Of a stretch of 64,000 nucleotides of DNA, positions 58,379 through 64,000 are shown piece after piece (the first letter of the stretch is position 1; every line of letters begins with the position of its first letter). The stretch is from contig JBBDSC010000222.1 of NCBI GenBank assembly GCA_040905145.1, forward strand, positions 9,580 through 73,579. Reading direction: 5' to 3'. A program made the translations under genes and the position numbers. The notes under the pieces were generated by a model that saw only the letters and a program-made list of their open reading frames with translations, was not told the DNA's origin and did no database searches. This DNA comes from DATGMS01 sp040905145 (GTDB lineage Bacteria > Bacteroidota > Bacteroidia > Cytophagales > Cyclobacteriaceae).

Positions 58379-61207
58379 ATGTCAGAACACAGAAACATCT
58401 TAGAAGGTAATGTTGAGATTTATGGAGCCAGGGAACATAATCTCAAAAATATAGATATTACAATCCCGAGAAATAAACTTGTTGTCATTACCGGACTCAG
58501 TGGAAGTGGTAAAAGCTCATTGGCTTTTGATACCATATACGCTGAAGGCCAAAGAAGGTATATGGAAAGTTTTTCTGCTTACGCCCGATCTTTTCTGGGA
58601 GGTATGCAGCGCCCTGATGTGGATAAAATAAATGGTCTCTCCCCTGTTATTTCCATAGAACAAAAAACTACCTCAAAAAATCCGCGATCTACCGTAGGAA
58701 CGGTAACTGAGATTTATGATTTCATGAGGTTGTTATTTGCACGTGCAGGGGAAGCTTTTTCTTACCTATCTGGAGAAAAAATGGTGAGGCAGACAGAAGA
58801 TCAAATTATTGAGCAACTGTTTCATAATTTTCCCGGCAAAAAACTTTATGTGCTTGCACCTGTGGTGAAAGGAAGAAAAGGACATTATCGGGAGCTTTTT
58901 GAGCAGATCCGAAAAATGGGCTTTTCCAAGGTCAGAATAGATGGGGCCGTCATGGAAGTAGTTCCCAAAATGCAGATAGACCGGTACAAGATCCATGATA
59001 TAGAAATAGTAGTGGACAGGGTGATCGCTGAGGAGGAGGACCGTTATCGGATTACCCAATCTTTAAAGACTGCTTTACAACATGGCAAAGGCATTATCAT
59101 GTTAAAGGATGAAGAGGGCGGCATCCACCACTTTTCCAAATATCTAATGGATCCCACGACCGGCCTTTCCTATGATGAGCCTGCTCCTAATTTTTTCTCC
59201 TTCAACAGCCCCTATGGTGCCTGCCCTACCTGTAATGGATTGGGAATCATCGAAGAAATCACCCCGGAAAACATTATTCCTGATCCTAGCCTAAGTATTA
59301 GCAGGGGAGGAATCGCACCGCTTGGGGATTATAGGGATATTTGGATTTTCAAAAAAATAGAAGCCATACTCAAGCATTATAAAGTCAGCCTGTCCACCCC
59401 CATTAAGAATATGGACAAAGAGGTGCTCCATGTATTACTTTATGGTGACCAAATAGAAGTGGCAGTGGATTCTCTAAAGCATCCCGGCACAAAATGGAAT
59501 ACCACCTTTGAAGGGATCGTCAATTTTCTTCAAAAACAGCAAGAAGAAGGGTCTGAGAAGATCCAGAAGTGGGTCAGTGACTTTACTACAACAAAAACCT
59601 GTCCTGATTGTGAGGGTTATAGATTGAAAAGAGAAGCCCTGCATTTCAAGATCGCAGGCAAGCATATAGGTGAGCTGGCCATGTTGGATATTACACAATT
59701 GGGCAAATGGTTTAATGAGGTGGGATCCAGAATGACCGAAAAACAAAAAGTCATTGGCGCAGAGGTACTAAAAGAAATCAACAAGCGGATTGGTTTTTTA
59801 CTTGATATAGGTCTGAATTATCTTTCATTGGACAGGCCTTTAAGAACACTTTCCGGTGGGGAAGCCCAGCGAATACGCTTGGCTACCCAGATAGGTACTC
59901 AGCTCGTAGGGGTTTTATATATTCTGGACGAACCTAGTATTGGTCTTCATCAAAGGGACAATATGAAACTGATCAAGGCCCTGCAGGAGCTGAGGGATTT
60001 GGGTAATTCAGTCTTTGTGGTAGAACATGACAAAGACATGATGCTTGAATCGGATTTTATCGTGGATATGGGACCCGGAGCGGAAAGGCATGGGGGGCAA
60101 ATCGTAGCCAGCGGCTCGCCAAAGGATTTCATAATACAGAATAGCTTGACCGCTAAATATTTAAATGGTGAGATGTCCATTCCTGTTCCCAAGGAAAGGA
60201 GAAAAGGGACAGGTCAAAAATTGAAGTTGACCCAGGCACAGGGCCACAACTTAAAGAATGTCACCTTTGAAATCCCTTTGGGCTGCATGGTGTGTGTGAC
60301 AGGCGTTTCAGGGAGTGGAAAAAGCTCATTAATCCATGAAACGCTTTATCCCCTGCTCAACAGGCATTTTTATAACTCCAGAAAAGAGCCCCTGTCCCAT
60401 GGAAAAATAGAGGGTTTGAACCATTTGGACAAAGTGATAGAGGTGGACCAATCCCCTATTGGCAGGACTCCCCGGTCCAATCCTGCTACTTATACCGGTG
60501 CTTTTACAGATGTTCGGGCACTTTTTACAGAGCTTCCTGAGTCCAAGATCAGGGGATACAAACCCGGCAGGTTTTCCTTCAATGTAAAAGGGGGAAGGTG
60601 TGAGGATTGTGAAGGAGCCGGCATGAAGCTCGTGGAGATGGACTTTTTGCCAGATGTACATATTCCATGCGAGACCTGTAAGGGGAAAAGGTACAACAGG
60701 GAAACTTTAGAGGTGAGGTTCAAGGGGAAATCCATAGCCGATGTTTTGGACATGACTGTGGAACAAGCGGTAAAATATTTTGAGAACCAGCCCAAGGTTT
60801 TAAGGAAAATACAGACCCTGAACGATGTGGGCTTAGGTTATATCACCCTTGGGCAGCATGCCACCACCCTTTCTGGAGGAGAAGCCCAAAGGGTAAAGTT
60901 GGCTACAGAACTATCGAAGAAGGACACAGGAAAAACCTTTTATATCTTGGATGAACCTACCACAGGGTTGCATTTCCAGGATATAGAACACCTGCTTGAA
61001 GTATTGAACAGATTGGTGGACAAAGGAAATTCGGTATTGGTTATTGAACATAATTTGGATGTGATCAAAGTAGCAGATTACATTGTCGATCTGGGACTCG
61101 AAGGGGGGGCAAAAGGTGGGGAGATCATCGCTCAGGGCACTCCGGAAAAAGTAGCGAAGCATCCCATAAGCCATACGGCAAGATTTCTGAAATTGGAACT
61201 GGGGTAA
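58379..61207 (+). CDS. uvrA: excinuclease ABC subunit A
   Basis: A 942-residue DNA-damage recognition ATPase. Two ABC modules have Walker A GLSGSGKSSLAFDT near residue 36 and GVSGSGKSSLIHET near 642, and signature LSGGEAQRI/LSGGEAQRV. Zinc-finger cysteines are in CPTCNGLG, CPDCEGYR and CEDCEGAG/CETCKGKRY. Length and order match the family. It may be co-transcribed with the histidine kinase, which starts 24 bases after. Confidence 0.97.
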   Translation: MSEHRNILEGNVEIYGAREHNLKNIDITIPRNKLVVITGLSGSGKSSLAFDTIYAEGQRRYMESFSAYARSFLGGMQRPDVDKINGLSPVISIEQKTTSKNPRSTVGTVTEIYDFMRLLFARAGEAFSYLSGEKMVRQTEDQIIEQLFHNFPGKKLYVLAPVVKGRKGHYRELFEQIRKMGFSKVRIDGAVMEVVPKMQIDRYKIHDIEIVVDRVIAEEEDRYRITQSLKTALQHGKGIIMLKDEEGGIHHFSKYLMDPTTGLSYDEPAPNFFSFNSPYGACPTCNGLGIIEEITPENIIPDPSLSISRGGIAPLGDYRDIWIFKKIEAILKHYKVSLSTPIKNMDKEVLHVLLYGDQIEVAVDSLKHPGTKWNTTFEGIVNFLQKQQEEGSEKIQKWVSDFTTTKTCPDCEGYRLKREALHFKIAGKHIGELAMLDITQLGKWFNEVGSRMTEKQKVIGAEVLKEINKRIGFLLDIGLNYLSLDRPLRTLSGGEAQRIRLATQIGTQLVGVLYILDEPSIGLHQRDNMKLIKALQELRDLGNSVFVVEHDKDMMLESDFIVDMGPGAERHGGQIVASGSPKDFIIQNSLTAKYLNGEMSIPVPKERRKGTGQKLKLTQAQGHNLKNVTFEIPLGCMVCVTGVSGSGKSSLIHETLYPLLNRHFYNSRKEPLSHGKIEGLNHLDKVIEVDQSPIGRTPRSNPATYTGAFTDVRALFTELPESKIRGYKPGRFSFNVKGGRCEDCEGAGMKLVEMDFLPDVHIPCETCKGKRYNRETLEVRFKGKSIADVLDMTVEQAVKYFENQPKVLRKIQTLNDVGLGYITLGQHATTLSGGEAQRVKLATELSKKDTGKTFYILDEPTTGLHFQDIEHLLEVLNRLVDKGNSVLVIEHNLDVIKVADYIVDLGLEGGAKGGEIIAQGTPEKVAKHPISHTARFLKLELG

Positions 61208-61231
61208 ACAGGGGAATATTAGGAGTCAAAA

Positions 61232-62290
61232 ATGGATAAGATACGTTTATATTGGTTACTACAAATATTAGGATGGTCTGCTTTTGCTTTCGTCAATCTA
61301 TTTTTTGTTTCCCTGGCAAGAGGAATAACTTCCATACAAATAGGCGCTTATCTTGCCTTGGCTTCTTTTTATTTATTATCTACCCACCTGTTTAGGTACA
61401 TAATAAAAGTCCATGGATGGTTTACCTTTCCTCTTTCCAAGTTAATCGCCCATGCTATTGCAGGTCTTATTATACTCAGTTTTTTGAATACTGTTGCACA
61501 AATATTAATAAACTGGGCTTTTAACACTTTAAACATAAATGAGGATTTACAGCCTTTGGTTATTTTGGTGAATCTGTTCATCAGCTTTTTATATTATGCG
61601 CTATGGTCCATGATGTATTTTCTTTATTATTTTCTGGATAATTACAACTCCTCCCTTCGCTATCAAGCTACCATCAATGAGATAAAGCTAAACCATTTGA
61701 GAAATCAACTGAACCCCCATTTCATTTTCAATGCCCTGAACAGTGTCAGGGCATTGGTGGATGAAGACCCCAAAAAGGCGAAATCGGCCATTACCCAGCT
61801 GTCAAATATCCTCAGGTATTCCCTGGTGATGGACAAACACAAAACGATTGATTTTGGGGATGAAATCAATACGGTCTTTGATTACCTGAACCTGGAAACC
61901 ATAAGATTTGAGGAGCGGTTACAGGTAAGCTATGAAATAGAAGAAGATGCTTATGATTATAAAATTCCACCGATGATGTTGCAGACCATAGTGGAAAATG
62001 CCATAAAACATGGGATATCCAACTTGATAAAAGGCGGAACTATTGAGATAACCTGTTCCATAGGATTGACCAAAGACCTCTACATCCGGGTTAAAAACAG
62101 CGGCCAGCTAAAATCTTCCCCCTCTAAACGGAGAGAAGGGAGCGGGCATGGGATTCCCAATACCATACAACGATTAAAACTGATCTATGGAAACCGGGCT
62201 TCTTTTAAAATATCCAATTATGGTAATGAATTTGTAGTAACGGAAATCAAAATCCCAAAACAAAATATTACCTTAGAGTTATCAGAGTAA
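61232..62290 (+). CDS. LytS/YehU-type sensor histidine kinase
   Basis: A 352-residue membrane kinase. Four hydrophobic segments (residues ~8-135) form the input region with no obvious sensor loop. The phospho-acceptor histidine is in RNQLNPHFIFNALNSVRAL; the ATPase motifs include IVENAIKHGIS and GHGIPNTIQRL. It pairs with the LytTR regulator that follows (16-base gap). Confidence 0.93.
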   Translation: MDKIRLYWLLQILGWSAFAFVNLFFVSLARGITSIQIGAYLALASFYLLSTHLFRYIIKVHGWFTFPLSKLIAHAIAGLIILSFLNTVAQILINWAFNTLNINEDLQPLVILVNLFISFLYYALWSMMYFLYYFLDNYNSSLRYQATINEIKLNHLRNQLNPHFIFNALNSVRALVDEDPKKAKSAITQLSNILRYSLVMDKHKTIDFGDEINTVFDYLNLETIRFEERLQVSYEIEEDAYDYKIPPMMLQTIVENAIKHGISNLIKGGTIEITCSIGLTKDLYIRVKNSGQLKSSPSKRREGSGHGIPNTIQRLKLIYGNRASFKISNYGNEFVVTEIKIPKQNITLELSE

Positions 62291-62306
62291 TTAAAACCCA
62301 AAAAGA

Positions 62307-63041
62307 ATGCGTGCATTAGTAGTAGATGACGAACGATTGGCAAGAAAAGAATTAATCAACCTGCTAGCCAACCATGAAAATGTGGAAATAGTAGGCGAAG
62401 CAATAAATGTCGACGATGCAAAGGAAAAAATTAACAACTTAAATCCTGATGTGGTTTTTTTGGATATCCAGATGCCTGAGAAGACAGGCTTTGATCTGCT
62501 CGAGGAATTGGATCATGTGCCTAATGTGATCTTCACGACCGCTTATGATGAATATGCTATTAAGGCTTTTCAAGTGAACGCATTGGATTATTTGCTCAAG
62601 CCCATCGAACCGGAAAGGCTTATGGAGGCATTGAACAGGTTGCAAAAAAAACTTGCGGATGAGCCCAAGGAAGAAGGCAGTAACCCCCTAACCCCTAGCA
62701 ATAAATTAACGCTTAATGATCAGGTTTTTGTCAAGGATGGGGACAGGTGCTGGTTTGTAAAATTGATCAACGTCAAACTTTTTGAATCTGATGGAAATTA
62801 CATCAAAGTCTATTTTGAAAACTTCAAGCCCATGATACATAAATCCCTTAACGCCCTGGATGAAAGGCTTGATCAAAAATCATTTTTTAGGGCAAGCAGA
62901 AAGCATATCATCAATTTAAGCTGGGTTGATAGCATAGAACCTTGGTTCAATGGTGGACTTGTTGTCACTTTAAAAGGTGGGGAAAGGATAGAAGTAAGTA
63001 GAAGGCAAGCTGCCAGATTTAAAGATATGATGAGTTTATGA
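62307..63041 (+). CDS. LytTR family response regulator
   Basis: A 244-residue regulator. The receiver domain has the acidic pocket VDDE and the phospho-accepting aspartate in VVFLDIQMPEKTGF, and the KPIEPERL lysine. The C-terminal LytTR DNA-binding domain (about residues 140-240) has FESDGNYIKVYF and SFFRASRKHIINLSWV. It is the cognate partner of the kinase. Its target promoters are unknown. Confidence 0.94.
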   Translation: MRALVVDDERLARKELINLLANHENVEIVGEAINVDDAKEKINNLNPDVVFLDIQMPEKTGFDLLEELDHVPNVIFTTAYDEYAIKAFQVNALDYLLKPIEPERLMEALNRLQKKLADEPKEEGSNPLTPSNKLTLNDQVFVKDGDRCWFVKLINVKLFESDGNYIKVYFENFKPMIHKSLNALDERLDQKSFFRASRKHIINLSWVDSIEPWFNGGLVVTLKGGERIEVSRRQAARFKDMMSL

Positions 63042-63088
63042 TATTTTAAAAGGATTTTTGTTTTGAAAAAATATTTTTTTTCTATGCC

Positions 63089-63096
63089 TAAGTTTG
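63089..63096 (+). promoter_or_regulatory. candidate promoter -7 element before the second response regulator (TAAGTTTG)
   Basis: An exact TAnnTTTG match about 105 bases before the start at 63201. The nearest upstream TTTG is 23 bases away, outside the usual spacing. It may give the second regulator its own promoter. Confidence 0.4.
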
Positions 63097-63200
63097 TAAT
63101 TAGTGTTATATTTATTTCCTAAATGGAATTAATTATTTAAATAAAAATATTTTCCGCTAATTTTTCACTAATTATTTAACATTCATAAAATTATAAACAT

Positions 63201-63956
63201 ATGAAAGAGGAGAGAATTCTTATAGTAGAAGATGATGTAAGCATTTCTGAAAATATTGAAGAAATACTTCAGCTTTTAGGCTATTCCAATATTGATATCG
63301 CTAATTCCGCAAATCAAGCGGTCAAAGAGGTGAAAAAACGTCGTCCTGACATAGTTTTTATGGATATAAAACTTAAAGGAGACAAAGATGGGATAGAATT
63401 GGGAGAAATTATTCAGCATATGGCAAACGCACCGATCGTCTATGTTACTTCCTATAGCGATCCTGAAATTATCGAAAGGGCAAAAAGAACGCATCCAGCA
63501 GGATTCATTGTAAAACCATTTAATACCAATGACATCCATGCCATGGTAGAGATCGTGTTATACAATCAAAGGTCACGACCTATATCCTCAGATACTACTA
63601 GTATTCCTACCATAGAAAGCCCTTATTTGGTTACCGATGCGGTATATATAAAAGCCGATAATGCATTTGAAAGAGTGGACTACACAGATATATATTATGT
63701 GGAAGCCAATGGCAATATGGTGACTATTTTTTCCAAAAACAGAAATTTTACCATTAGGAAATCGATGAAGGATATGGAGGAGAAGCTTCCTTCCAATCGC
63801 TTTTTACGGGTACAAAAATCTTTTATCGTTCAATTGGCGCAAATTGATAATTTTAATACCAAAGAAATCAACCTGAAAACCGGGGATGTGGTCCAGGTTG
63901 GGCGGCAATACTATAATAGTTTCCTTGCCAAGCTGAATACAATTACTGAAAGTTAA
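63201..63956 (+). CDS. response regulator with LytTR domain
   Basis: A 251-residue response regulator with an ILIVEDDVSIS opening, phospho-accepting aspartate in IVFMDIKLKGDKDG, and the switch lysine in IVKPFNTNDIH. The C-terminal LytTR domain has YYVEANGNMVTIF and RFLRVQKSFIVQL. No kinase lies beside it; it is separated from the kinase/regulator pair by 159 bases with a promoter-like box. Confidence 0.92.
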   Translation: MKEERILIVEDDVSISENIEEILQLLGYSNIDIANSANQAVKEVKKRRPDIVFMDIKLKGDKDGIELGEIIQHMANAPIVYVTSYSDPEIIERAKRTHPAGFIVKPFNTNDIHAMVEIVLYNQRSRPISSDTTSIPTIESPYLVTDAVYIKADNAFERVDYTDIYYVEANGNMVTIFSKNRNFTIRKSMKDMEEKLPSNRFLRVQKSFIVQLAQIDNFNTKEINLKTGDVVQVGRQYYNSFLAKLNTITES

Positions 63957-63977
63957 GAAGGGTTCTATAACGGAGTA

Positions 63978-64000
63978 GGGAGCGAAGCCGGAGACCGGAG
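63978..64000. repeat. possible start of a third intergenic repeat copy
   Basis: The last bases of the window (GCCGGAGACCGGAG) resemble the first block of repeat copies 1 and 2 (CGGAAGACCGGAGAG), and lie just after a gene stop. The match is short and could be chance. Confidence 0.25.

Noticed and set aside
1..64000. tRNA, rRNA, IS element or prophage anywhere in the window
   Set aside because: No cloverleaf-like, rRNA-like or transposase/integrase sequence was recognised on reading; a tRNAscan or Rfam search would settle it.

Overview
The window is a chromosomal segment of a member of the Bacteroidota, most likely order Cytophagales and close to Cyclobacteriaceae. No 16S rRNA gene is present, so this rests on gene content and signals. 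The lineage-typical families are DUF4249, DUF4254 and DUF4270, a TonB receptor paired with a DUF4249 lipoprotein, LytS/LytTR regulators, a single-domain glycogen synthase, bacterial heptaprenylglyceryl-phosphate synthase, and DnaE with an N-terminal exonuclease. Several genes are preceded by the Bacteroidota promoter form TTTG-N19-TAnnTTTG, and Shine-Dalgarno sequences are mostly absent. Most of the DNA is housekeeping; no prophage, integrase, IS transposase, rRNA, tRNA or CRISPR array was seen.

Layout. 1-0.3 kb: 5' end of an alcohol dehydrogenase and the remnant of a class III aminotransferase. 0.4-5.4 kb: dnaE and trxA. 5.9-11.2 kb (minus): a DUF502 gene and nqrABCDE, without nqrF. 11.4-14.3 kb (minus): nhaA-cmk-ispH. 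14.6-15.9 kb: a decayed ORF and a RES/Xre toxin-antitoxin pair. 16-20 kb: ade, ypdA and an NRDE-family gene. 19.6-21.8 kb: a BlaI repressor and M56 metallopeptidase pair with two matching operators. 22.2-27.2 kb (minus): thrA-thrB-thrC behind a threonine-rich leader peptide. 27.8-30.7 kb (minus): aminotransferase, DUF4254 and GT9 genes. 31-38.7 kb: a MORN-like secreted protein, then (minus) dapF, secA, a SPOR-like lipoprotein, an M20 peptidase and an S1/P1 nuclease. 38.9-43.1 kb: TonB receptor, DUF4249 and another lipoprotein. 43.5-50.6 kb: glmS, DUF4270 and glgA (minus), divergent from panC, panD, a flippase-like gene and a zinc peptidase (plus). 50.7-54.4 kb: acyl-CoA dehydrogenase, an AraC regulator, and (minus) a holin-X-like gene, a small membrane protein and the prenylglyceryl-phosphate synthase. 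54.8-64 kb (plus): LOG family, lytic transglycosylase, AsmA-like protein, uvrA, a LytS-type kinase and two LytTR response regulators.

How the genes work together. Nqr and NhaA both handle sodium: Nqr would expel Na+ using NADH, and NhaA exchanges Na+ for protons. thrA, thrB and thrC make threonine from aspartate, and dapF belongs to the lysine/peptidoglycan branch of the same pathway. glmS, the lytic transglycosylase and dapF serve the cell wall. panC and panD make pantothenate. SecA feeds the many exported proteins seen here.

The items most worth a second look are: (1) the candidate thr attenuator and a divergent candidate small RNA; (2) the BlaI/M56 pair with doubled TACGA-N6-TCGTA operators and an 18-residue tryptophan repeat in its putative sensor domain; (3) a roughly 310-375 bp intergenic repeat, both copies between convergent genes; (4) DnaE with a fused exonuclease and an apparently degraded PHP metal site; (5) an Nqr operon that ends at a terminator without nqrF. 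I did not find a clearly new multi-gene system. The BlaI/M56 pair and the intergenic repeat are the closest candidates.
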